From: Haplomitrium mnioides
Taxonomy: Eukaryota; Marchantiophyta; Haplomitriopsida; Calobryales
Length of the DNA stretch: 42,268 nt
Reading direction: 5' to 3'
NCBI GenBank assembly: GCA_049999725.1
Contig: JBNGIS010033817.1
Location: 107,479-149,746, forward strand
A program made the position numbers and the translations under genes. Positions 32,403-40,468 of the stretch are shown here, piece by piece. Every line of letters begins with the position of its first letter. The first letter of the stretch is position 1. The notes below the pieces were generated by a model. It did no database searches. It saw only the letters and a list, made by a program, of their open reading frames with translations, and was not told the DNA's origin.

Positions 32403-32420
32403 TCCACCAAAAAGAACCGT

Positions 32421-32434
32421 GGCTCTGATACCAA
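32421..32434 (-). other. Element B primer binding site (perfect)
   Basis: Minus strand reads TTGGTATCAGAGCC, complementary to the 3' end of plant initiator tRNA-Met, directly after the 5' LTR. Confidence 0.93.
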
Positions 32435-32800
32435 TGTAAAAGAACTCAAAGATCGACTTCCAAATAAGTAACACTTCAAGATAACTCTAAAAGAGTTACA
32501 CAACTCAAGGCCAATAAGCCAACCAAAGCCAAGCAACCAAAGAGCCAAACCGAATTGAGAGGAACTCCAGAATGAAGAGTGGGGCTAAGAAACCCTTCTA
32601 TTTATACAAGAGAAAAGGGTGTCATCCCTCTTTCTTCACTTACAAGTCACTTCTAATTTTTTCAGCCCTAAAAGTGACTCTCTACCAAAAGTGACTTCAA
32701 AAGCAAGTAATCTAATCTTAATCCTAAAAGTAACTCGCTACCACTTCCTTCACCTCTCTCTATTTTCTTATAAATAGCACAACCTTATGCTTGTACTATT
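32435..32800 (-). repeat. Element B 5' LTR
   Basis: 366 bp; TATAAATAG box at 32598-32606 (minus). The outer terminus stops at AATAG, missing the expected TGT. Confidence 0.9.
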
Positions 32801-33076
32801 AGTCATGTGCACCTGGATCTGGGAGTCCATGCGCACATGGACCTAGGAGTCGAGGCGGGCTTGGACCTAGGAGTCTATACGCGCATGGACCTTGGAGTCC
32901 ATGCGTGCATGGACTTGAAAATGTGAGTCAAGATGTGCAAGGACTCACAAATCCATGCGCACATGGACTCACAAGTCTAAGCATGTATGGACTCCAAGGT
33001 CCATCCGCGCATAGACTCCCATGTTCATGTGCGCATTGACTCCCAAGTCCATGCGCGCATAGAGTTTTGAGTCAGT
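32801..33076. repeat. 24-bp palindromic tandem array, copy 2 intron 1, right of B
   Basis: About 11 units, almost all exactly 24 bp, with core near CCATGCGCGCATGG and spacers near ACCTAGGAGT or ACTCCCAAGT. Confidence 0.9.
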
Positions 33077-33116
33077 CAAAAAAGAAAACAAATGAAAAAG
33101 GGTTTTAAGATCTTAC

Positions 33117-33476
33117 CTTGCTGTCTTCCTTAGCCATCTGAAGATGTTTAGCAAAACTATCCCTCTCATTCATCTTGAAAAAGCTAAATCATTTGCAAAA
33201 GACCTTGTACAGGGTAATGACATCGTGTAACTGCACAAGCAGCTCGATGTTGGCTCACTGCCCCTCTCTTATCATCGTTGTTTGAACAACAATGCCCAAG
33301 TTAAATTTCTCACCTTCTTGAAGAAAATGGTAAAGGTGTTGATCAAGGTCTTTCAAAGAGCCACAATTAACTAGCCAATCTTAGTCTAATTTTTTTGGCT
33401 TGAGAGCCTTGATAACATCTGAATACCTGTAAGACTTTTGTTGAGCTGGTCTGGAAACATTGACTTGTGATGCCAT
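33117..33476 (-). pseudogene. Copy 2 exon 1: N-terminal region
   Basis: Starts MASQVNVSRPAQQKSYRYSD at the ATG at 33476. One frame is kept over 120 codons to MAKEDSK, despite three stop codons (after KPKKLD, IREGQ and VFCK), and ends at a strong AAG|GTAAGA donor. It contains NCGSLKDLDQHLYHFLQEGE and NLGIVVQTTMI. No known domain is recognised. The conserved frame suggests the ancestor was coding. Confidence 0.62.
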
Positions 33477-33667
33477 TTTCCAGAAGTGAAAACTGGTAGA
33501 ATTTGAGATGAAAAATCTTAAGAACAAAAGTTCACAAAAATCAAGCGGTTGAAAATGCAAAAAACATGGATGACAAGAAACAAAAACTAGAAATTGAACT
33601 TGCAAATCTTTTGAAGCTAATTTGAAGAAGTCAACACTAGTGACTAAGGTCATTTAAAAACTATTAT
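33477..33667 (-). other. 5' flank of copy 2
   Basis: T-rich on the minus strand, no start upstream that is in better context; probably the leader or promoter of the gene. It ends at the LTR of copia C. Confidence 0.4.
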
Positions 33668-33769
33668 TGCATAAGCACCGCACACATACACACAAGAGTC
33701 TCCAAGACAAATGAGTAGAATATGTCATAGATGACTACTTACATAGGGTATATATATATCCCTATAACA
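33668..33769 (-). repeat. Element C 3' LTR (probable)
   Basis: On the minus strand it begins TGTTATAGGGATATATATA directly after the purine tract CAAAAAGGGAG (33780-33770) and could end at ...GGTGCTTATGCA (33668), giving a short 102-bp LTR with TG/CA ends. The outer end is inferred because no second LTR is available. Confidence 0.6.
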
Positions 33770-34239
33770 CTCCCTTTTTGCTGATTCTTCTTCTAATAAT
33801 CAACCACTTTTAGAACTATATGCTATGTAAGTCCTTAGTTTAAATCCTATTCTATGTGTGGTCTCATTAAAACCCTTCTACTTTCTTCCAAGGGAAAGAG
33901 TGCCACCACTTAATTTGATAGGTTATTAATAATAATAAATATGATGATAGTGTGTGGAGTGTGTGTGTTTGTAGCAAAAGTCAAAAAAGTGTCAAAATTT
34001 GTTTCTTTGAAAGTAAAGCTAATATGTAGTGTTGTTGCACGGTGTTGTTGTGTCTTCCATAGTTGTGTCTTAAAGATCTGTCTAAAAAAATGATGTCAAC
34101 TTCAAAAACTGAGAAGTGATGTCAGCTTCTGATATAATCTTTGATTGTCATTACCTGTTTGGCATTTAAGATAGATTAGATATCTTTCAAAATAAATGAT
34201 TGAATATGCAATCCTTGATGTTCATGTTTGAAGGTTAGA

Positions 34240-34923
34240 GAGAAGGGAAAAAAAAGCAATTATTGTTTGCTTCTTTGTTGTAATTCATATAGTCTTCGCA
34301 AACCAAGCCCTTCAGTATGTGCAATGTGCAGAGCAAGTGGAAGTGGATATCCATTGGATATTTATTTTGTCACTATGTTGCTCATGGGTGTATAAGAATT
34401 TAGGGGCAATGTGCTTAATCCTATTGCCTTTGATAAAACCTTGAGCAATTTGGTCGACGTATGGTCAATTGTACTCGTATATTATTGTAAAGAACTTAAG
34501 TAGAGGTTGGCCCGTATTGATGTTGATATTATCAATGAGTTGTCAAAGCCATATACATTCCATACCAGCCTCATAGAGTGCTATGATTTGTGCATGGTTA
34601 GTCAAGGTAGTTGTAATTGTATGTTTGGTGCTTTTCTATGAGACAATAGTGCTTTCTTTAAGAAATAGGTATCCTATTTGAGACTTTGCGTCATCAGGAT
34701 TAGATAAATATCCAACGTCAACATAGCCAATAATATCATTTGTTGCATTTCTGGGGAAGAAGAGTCCCATGTCCTTTATACCTTTCAGATATCTGAAAAT
34801 ACGTTTGAGTCTATTCCAGTGGCGAATGGTGGGTTGGGAGCTGTGCCTTGCGAGCATGTTCATTGCAAAAGATATATCAGGTCTAGTATGATTTGCAAGG
34901 TACATGAGGGCTCCTAGTGCCAA
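34240..34923 (-). pseudogene. Element C RNase H (broken)
   Basis: The frame 34923-34636 reads GALMYLANHTRPDISFAMNM, HWNRLKRIFRYLKGIKDMGL and GYVDVGYLSNPDDAKSQIGY, the copia end-of-RT and RNase H blocks (YLANxTRPDI, YADAGYLSDP). Downstream HIAPKFLYTHEQ and INIQWIS continue to about 34240. The family YAD box reads YVD here. Confidence 0.88.
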
Positions 34924-34971
34924 AAGATATGGTTTTTCTGATCCCAGAGTTTGTTCATGTTCCTTTCGCTT

Positions 34972-35580
34972 TCAAAACATGTCCTTGGTAGGGTCCAAAG
35001 ATCTCATTTCCATGGGAGTGCTCATCAGATGAGCATTGTCCATATTGAATTGTTTGAGAATCTTGGCCGTATATGTGGACTGGTGGATCAGAATCCCATC
35101 AGGCAGATGCTCAAATTGGATGCCGAGATAGAGATCAAGTTCTCTAATGTCTCGCATTTCAAATATGTCTTTCAATTTGGCAATTGTGCTGGCAGCTAGA
35201 GTCTTTGTGCCAAAAATATTTATGTCGTCTACATAAAGTGCAACTATGACGTATTCAAAGCCATGATGTTTCATGAACAAGCATGGAGCAATGTCATCAA
35301 TTGTAAAGTTTAGTGTCATCATCTCTGATTTGAATCTCTGGTGCCAATTTTTGCCACTCTATTTGAGCCCATATATCGATTTCCAAACTTGAATTGCCAT
35401 TTGTGTGCCTGATTGCTCAATTGGTGATCTAGATGCATTAATAAAATGCTTTGCCAACTTGACAACTTCATGTGGTATACTTTGATGGTGAGGGACAAAA
35501 GGTCCACTATGTTGTTGCTCATGCAACTTGTATGTATTTGGGACTATTAGTCCTATATAGCTCTGTGTGCTTAGTGAATG
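34972..35580 (-). pseudogene. Element C reverse transcriptase (broken)
   Basis: The frame 35322-34972 contains VIVALYVDDINIFGTKTLAA with an intact YVDD catalytic box (about 35235-35224), then MRDIRELDLYLGIQFEHLPD. Upstream, 35583-35359 and 35522-35319 hold the preceding blocks (AIQVWKSIYGLKQ-like) in two frames. The N-terminal RT blocks are missing or replaced by the repeat-bearing stretch at 35584-35795. Confidence 0.87.
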
Positions 35581-35583
35581 CAC

Positions 35584-35795
35584 TGGTTGGACTAAAGGTC
35601 ATTTGAAATGCTGCTTCCTCAGCGAATGCGCTAGCTAGACTAAAGGTCCTTTGAAATGCTGCTTGCTCAGCGAATGCGCTGGCTGGACTAAAAGTCCTTT
35701 GAAATGTTGCTTGTTTAGCAAATGCGTTGCCTGGACTAAAGGTCCTTTGAAATGCTGCTTGCTCAATGAATACACTGGCTGGACTAAAGGTCATT
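35584..35795 (-). repeat. 48-bp tandem repeat inside element C
   Basis: About four and a half direct copies of a 48-bp unit encode a 16-residue repeat near TFSPASAFAEQAAFQR in an open minus-strand frame (35794-35519). Related single words (GGACTAAAGGTCC) flank it at about 35494 and 35850. Confidence 0.88.
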
Positions 35796-36479
35796 TGAAA
35801 TCATTATGCAACTTGCTTTCCATCATTTAGCATTGTCTTTTTCACATGAGGACTAAAGGTCCTTTTGGGATTGGCAGAGGCCTTTTCCGGATAGAAGGTC
35901 CTTTCATTTGTTGGCCATTGAGGACAAAAGATGCTTTTCCCAGATTGAGAGAGTCAAGTTCTAAATTTATTGCTTTCTCCCATTGGAGCCAATTGGTTCT
36001 TGATTGTGCTTCTCGTACAGATAAATGATCATGTGCATTATTGTCTATTGATTGTGATATAAAGAATGCAAATAAATCATCCATAGTGGTCTGGGTTTTG
36101 TCCCATATTTGACTGGTATGGGAATAGTCAATTGCTATTTCATCGTTGTCTATTGCAACGTGTAATGACGTCGGTGATGTTTGCTTGTTTTTTGAGCCTT
36201 TAGGTTTGCCACACTTTGCTCTAGCTATATTTCAGTGGCAAGTACGTCGACTTTTTGAAGTCATGCTGGTGCATTGGCAACTTCAATATGTGATTTGGTG
36301 ATGTTGGCTGCATTGTTAAATGCATTAGGCATTTTGTTGTAAATGGAGGAGTTCTCTGACTTTGGCATCATATTTTCCATTTTGTTGGTCGAAGTCTAAT
36401 GGCAAATGTTGGTGCCATATTAAGTTGTCCTCAGGTTTGGGTTGTACAGCTTTGTCCTCTTGTGTCAGATGTGGAAAAG

Positions 36480-37423
36480 ATTCTTCAAAGAATTGACAGT
36501 CTATGAATCAAGACTTAAACACATCACATGTTGAGGGTTCAAGATATCGAATGATGGAATGAGATTCAAAATCAATATATATGCTTTTTTGATGTTGTGG
36601 TCCCATCTTTGTTTGATGTGGTCATAAGATTGGGACAAGTACGATGCAACCAAATGTACGTAGATGTGACATATTTGCTAGAATTCCCACTGCAAGTTGT
36701 TGTGGGGAATTCATATTGAATGCATATGGTCTGTAATGGAATAGAGATGTTGTGTGCATGATTGCATGTCCCCAAGCAGTGGTGGGGAGGTTTGAATTTA
36801 GGAGTAATGGTCTTGCTATGAGTTGTATTCTCTTAATGGCAGATTCTGGAATGTGTACATGTGGAACTATATATTGTATGTTTATGCCAACATATGTGCA
36901 AAAATCGTCAAAATTTTGTAAAGAAAATTCTCTGGCGTTGTCCACTCGCAGATTTTTTATTGGGTAATCAGGGAACTGTGTTGAGAGTTCAAGATTTGGG
37001 ACAATAGTTTTGGGAAGACCATGTTTTTGGTTGTAAGAAGAGATACTTCTAACCATTTGGATGATGCATCAATGGTGACCAAGAAGTATCGGAATGGTCC
37101 CGAAGGTGGGTGGATAGGTCCACAGACATTAGCGTGGATTCTCTCGAGGAATCAAGGAATCATGATTGTTGTTTTGTCGTGAGAAGGTGCAGTTCTCAGT
37201 TTCCTTGTGCACATGCTAAGCATGGTGCATTTAATGGCAATGGCTGCATGTTTTGTGGTATGTCTTTGCTATCATTTTTGATGCGGTAGAACATGTTTCG
37301 GTCGGGATGGCCTAGGCGGTTGTGCCATGTGAGAGCTGTGGAGATCGGTTTCGTGGAGACATGATATGAAAATATATTCTTGTGGTGTACAGCCCAAGTG
37401 GTGATAGTGAGAATGATTCTCAT
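36480..37423 (-). pseudogene. Element C GAG-pre-integrase and integrase (broken)
   Basis: The frame 37423-37196 reads TALTWHNRLGHPDRNMFYRI and ends PCLACAQGN: the HHCC zinc module. After a gap with stops, 37056-36622 reads LRVDNAREFSLQNFDDFCTY (second catalytic Asp), IPESAIKRIQLIARPLLLNS (Glu region) and SHLRTFGCIVLVPI. Between 36600 and 36480 SIIRYLEPSTCDV completes the C-terminal part. This is a common plant copia integrase type. Confidence 0.88.
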
Positions 37424-37618
37424 TTGTCAAAGCTTGCTTTTGTTGGGCTCAAGATATGGAGGACTTCAGTGTCCTGAAAAGATCCGGTTTGAATGTGAAA
37501 ACCATTTTGTTGTATATCCTGGAAACTGATGAGGTTCTGGTTGCTCTAGGTGCATAAATTTTAGATTTGATATCTAGTCTTGTTCTACTTGAAAATAGTA
37601 TGGTTGCTGGACTATGCC
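37424..37618 (-). pseudogene. Element C sequence upstream of integrase, truncated
   Basis: In two frames reads ATILFSSRTRLDIKSKIYAP and NLISFQDIQQNGFHIQTGSF, the end of the copia protease-to-integrase region. It stops at about 37618 against DUF7869-like sequence. Confidence 0.75.
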
Positions 37619-38096
37619 TATAAGAAGACTAAGATATCTCAATAAGATAGAATTCTTATTCTCTCGTGTTGTATTGTCTAAGTTAAGATACAAAGTTGGA
37701 GGCAGTGGCCCTTCAAAGTCACATAAAATTCTATTGAGCACTGTAATTGTCAAATTATAGTCGTTTCTCAAGTTTTTGTAAGTAAAGAAGACCCTTGAAG
37801 AAAGAGCATGATTGAATATTAAAGCACCAACAACATGCACACCCACCAAACAATTTTTATCAATGTTTTTGGGTGCCAAATGCCAGTGTGAAATGGTTGC
37901 TTTCTTTTGATTCATTCCATCAATAATGACTCCCAAGTACTTTTGATCGTCAGTATAACATTTTCTTGGATGGTTTGTAAGTTTTGTTCTTTCTTTCATT
38001 AGTTGGTTACGATGAAGAAACAACTGGCAATTATATTTGGCTCCAAATAAGTACAACAATAAGTACTTGTCTTTGACTTGAAATAATCAAAAGTTT
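37619..38096 (-). pseudogene. DUF7869-like exon, 3' end cut by element C
   Basis: An open frame of about 145 residues (within 38059-37574) reads CQLFLHRNQLMKERTKLTNH, KYLGVIIDGMNQKKATISHW, GALIFNHALSSRVFF and LPPTLYLNLDNTTRENKN. The last block matches the LxLDNTxRENKN signature of the uncharacterised DUF7869 family, found in many eukaryotes; a relation to transposases has been suspected but I cannot verify it. A splice acceptor (TCTCCTCTAG) precedes the exon at 38097. The frame runs out of similarity at LSLLIGI, where copia sequence begins, so the expected downstream GHTHEDID part is lost. Confidence 0.68.
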
Positions 38097-38825
38097 CTAG
38101 AGGAGAAAAAACAAGATTTGCACACAACGGGTCACAAACTCGAACTTCGATTTCAAAGGTAGCTTGGACTCTATGTTCACAAAGGATTAAAAAAACAATA
38201 AAAGATCCTATGCACGCATATGATCAATGGAAACAATAATTGGTCCTTTGTGCGTAAGGGACCAAAGGCAATAACATCAATATCTTGGCTTGCTTTGATT
38301 GTTGTTGCGACTAGATTTGAAAGAAACAAGAACAAAAACTATGCGCGCATAGGATTTGCAAACAACAAAAACAATTCTTGATATTGTTTATTTAGCAATG
38401 GGCTCTGGATTCAAAGAAACAATAGCAAAACTCGGTGCAAAGCTAAGGTCACAACCAATAATTAGATCAATTTTCTCGTTTTATTTGACTCTTGACATGG
38501 TTTGGATTCAAACTAAAAGCAACATACCCTATGTAAGCATAGAATGTGTTCTCACAACTCAAGTTGCTAAGGTGTATTTGACTCAAATCTCATTTGTTGA
38601 ACAACTTAACAAAACAAATGTCTTTTGATATTAACTTGAGAAAACACAACATCTCTAGAACTAAGCTTTAAGTCTCGTAAAAAGAGCATTAAATAATCAT
38701 CTTTTCTTGATATTCTCCACTGCAATGTGATATTTCAAATTTTCATGCTTTGTCAAAAATATGTTTCTCTCACATTTTTCAAAAACTCTATCTTGCACAA
38801 CGACAAACAAGTATTTTGATAACAA
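38097..38825 (-). other. Probable intron or flank of the DUF7869-like gene
   Basis: No coding region is recognised. A CTATGCGCGCATAG palindrome at about 38339-38352 and a related word near 38210 share the ATGCGCGCAT core of the arrays elsewhere. The plus-strand frame at 38356-38628 matches nothing known. Confidence 0.4.
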
Positions 38826-39559
38826 CAGCCGCTACTTTGAACTAGAAACCGCTACAAGGTTTATGTTTCATTTTTCGCGTTTAGAAACCAATTTTGTAAT
38901 TTAGGCATCAAAAATCATGATTTTCACGCTAGCAATATTTGTTTGTAAGCAAAATGTAATTATACATATCAAAATAGCTCACTTTGAGTGCACATTGTAT
39001 TGAAAATAAAATTTCTTATGAGTATTTTAACAATATTACATCTATAATTTCATCTTTCAAAAGCATGAGCATCAAAAAACAAATAATATTTATACAAATT
39101 TTCTTGAAAAAGAACCCTAAAGTGTTGGCGTAAGAGGATTGTTGAAGCAAATATGTGAAAAGAATGTTGAAGCTTATGTACGCATGCACAAATAAGGCCC
39201 AAGTCTAGACACACTTTGCTTGAAAGATACTTGCGCATAAGGACAACTACAACTAACTCAAGCTTGAATAGCTGAAGCCCATGTCTACATAGACAATTGA
39301 AGCGATCTAGAACTATTGAGTAATTGGAAGTAGGGAATGCAGAAGGTTGTCTAAGAAGAAATAGAAAATGAAAAAAGAAAGTGAACTTCCATGCCAACAT
39401 AGACTTCTTCACTAATTTTCACAAAAATCAAATCTTTTTACTCAAAAACCATTTTGCGCACCAAATTGAATCGTGATGAAAAGACTTAAAATGGATTGGG
39501 AGTGTATTAAGATTAAAACTTTAGCAAATAAAAAATACTTTATTAGTAAAACAATTTCT
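38826..39559 (-). other. 3' flank of copy 3, with shared terminus
   Basis: Matches copy 1 (22006-22990) end to end, with indels. The terminus on the minus strand carries GTAGCGG twice, 20 bp apart (GTAGCGGTTTCTAGTTCAAA then GTAGCGGCTG). A degenerate array lies at about 39230-39310. Confidence 0.65.
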
Positions 39560-40200
39560 TCAACCAAATGCTACAGGTCTATCTTCTTTAAGAGGAATTG
39601 TCTCATCTAAACCTACTAGCTGAGAATCTGCAGTCGTTAGAGTGTCCTGTTGAGACTTTCCAGTTCTAAAGATGGCAACAAAATCACAAGTAGCATGTAC
39701 AGTACCAAGAAGAACATGTTCCTTGTGGTATGGATACACTACATGTGATTCTATCACGTCAGATGGCAAGGAAGCCATCGTCAAAACTCTCTCAGGAATG
39801 TAGATAGACTAACGTCTATCACATTCCACATCGATGCAATTTCGCATCAGCTTTAAAGCACAGACAAGGCCTATGCCGGACCGAGAGCAAAGATCTAAGA
39901 TCCAATCTTGCTCTGTTGACAAATGGTCAATAAAAAAATTGTAAAGAGCTTGCAGCTTTTGATAAACATTCACAAAAGCATCATCTCTTGGATGTTTTAG
40001 TTTGGCTGAAACTGCAAGACACCTAAAAACACTACGCATTATTTGCCAAGGTAGACCACTTGCAAGAGCATGCTGCAAATTGAAAAGCCTCATGCTCCTC
40101 TTTTCTTCTTTCATCCAGTAGCCCACAGTCCAACACTCATAGGCATGTGCAATTCTCGGACCACTGGAATGATGAATGTTGATTTTATCCCTATAATAAG
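39560..40200 (-). pseudogene. Copy 3 exon 4: methyltransferase motifs X and I
   Basis: Almost open: SSGPRIAHAYECWTVGYWMK, RSMRLFNLQHALASGLPWQI, KHPRDDAFVNVYQKLQALYN (motif X-like), DWILDLCSRSGIGLVCALKL (about 39910-39853, motif I, GSGT read as RSGI) and CIDVE. One TAG at about 39809 precedes SIYIPERVLTMASLPSDVIE, and the end is ETIPLKEDRPVAFG. The order X then I after IV is that of beta-class DNA methyltransferases such as M.PvuII. Confidence 0.7.
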
Positions 40201-40288
40201 AAAAACAAATGAATCAAATACTGCAAACAAAGTGTAAGAAAACTAAACAAGATAAACTGAAAAACCAAAAATTCAAAGAAGAACTTAC

Positions 40289-40468
40289 GAGATGTCGTCA
40301 TCGATGGCACAACAAACTTCCAAAAGGGCATCGTCGACAATGCCAAATTGTTGCGATGAATGTATAATTACAAATGACCAAAAATCCGACGTCGTCATTG
40401 CCACAAAAGATGAAGCCATGTCAAAAATGTCATCTTTGGAAAAAGGCTCTAAATCATCATGCTTGCAT
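40289..40468 (-). pseudogene. Copy 3 exon 3 end
   Basis: One open frame: KHDDLEPFSKDDIFDMASSF, VAMTTSDFWSFVIIHSSQQF and GIVDDALLEVCCAIDDDIS up to donor GTAAGT at 40288. It matches the parts of exon 3 after motif IV in copies 1 and 2. Confidence 0.68.

Larger units (their letters stand above)
29150..32800 (-). mobile_element. Chromovirus B, internally deleted (no integrase)
   Basis: Same family as A, inverted. LTRs at 29150-29516 and 32435-32800 differ by about 6-7% by hand count, so B looks younger than A. Gag, protease, reverse transcriptase and RNase H remain in pieces, but integrase and most of the chromodomain are deleted. The right LTR end lacks its final ACA and no target duplication is visible. 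B lies inside the 24-bp array of copy 2 intron 1. Confidence 0.92.
28992..33116 (-). other. Copy 2 intron 1, containing array and element B
   Basis: Donor AAG|GTAAGATC at 33116 and acceptor TTTTTGGCAG at about 28992. Without element B it would be about 470 bp, mostly 24-bp array. Exact phase between exons 1 and 2 is uncertain because both carry mutations. Confidence 0.55.
25409..33476 (-). pseudogene. ParB/DNA methyltransferase-like gene, copy 2 (most complete)
   Basis: Four exons can be laid out on the minus strand: exon 1 (33476-33117), exon 2 (28991-27553), exon 3 (27072-26515) and exon 4 (26416-25778). The order encodes an N-terminal region, a Lys-rich nuclear-targeting-like stretch, a ParB-like domain, then motif IV and motif I of a beta-order DNA methyltransferase. 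Intron 1 holds a 24-bp array into which chromovirus B inserted; intron 2 holds another array. Stops and frameshifts are present, including three stops in exon 1. The 3' flank is cut at about 25409. Upstream lies the LTR of copia element C. Confidence 0.7.
33668..37618 (-). mobile_element. Ty1/copia element C, 5'-truncated
   Basis: In minus-strand order it carries the end of the protease region, GAG-pre-integrase, integrase, a repeat-expanded linker, reverse transcriptase, RNase H, polypurine tract and a 3' LTR. Gag, most of the protease and the 5' LTR are missing: copia sequence starts abruptly at about 37618 next to a DUF7869-like exon. Stops and frameshifts occur throughout. Confidence 0.86.
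38826..40468 (-). pseudogene. ParB/DNA methyltransferase-like gene, copy 3 (5'-truncated)
   Basis: Contains the end of exon 3 (40468-40289), an 88-bp intron (40288-40201, GTAAGT...TTATTATAG), exon 4 (40200-39560) and the complete 3' flank to 38826. Everything upstream of KHDDLEP, including motif IV and the ParB-like domain, is missing; unrelated sequence starts at about 40469. It is the copy with the fewest disruptions in exon 4. Confidence 0.7.
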
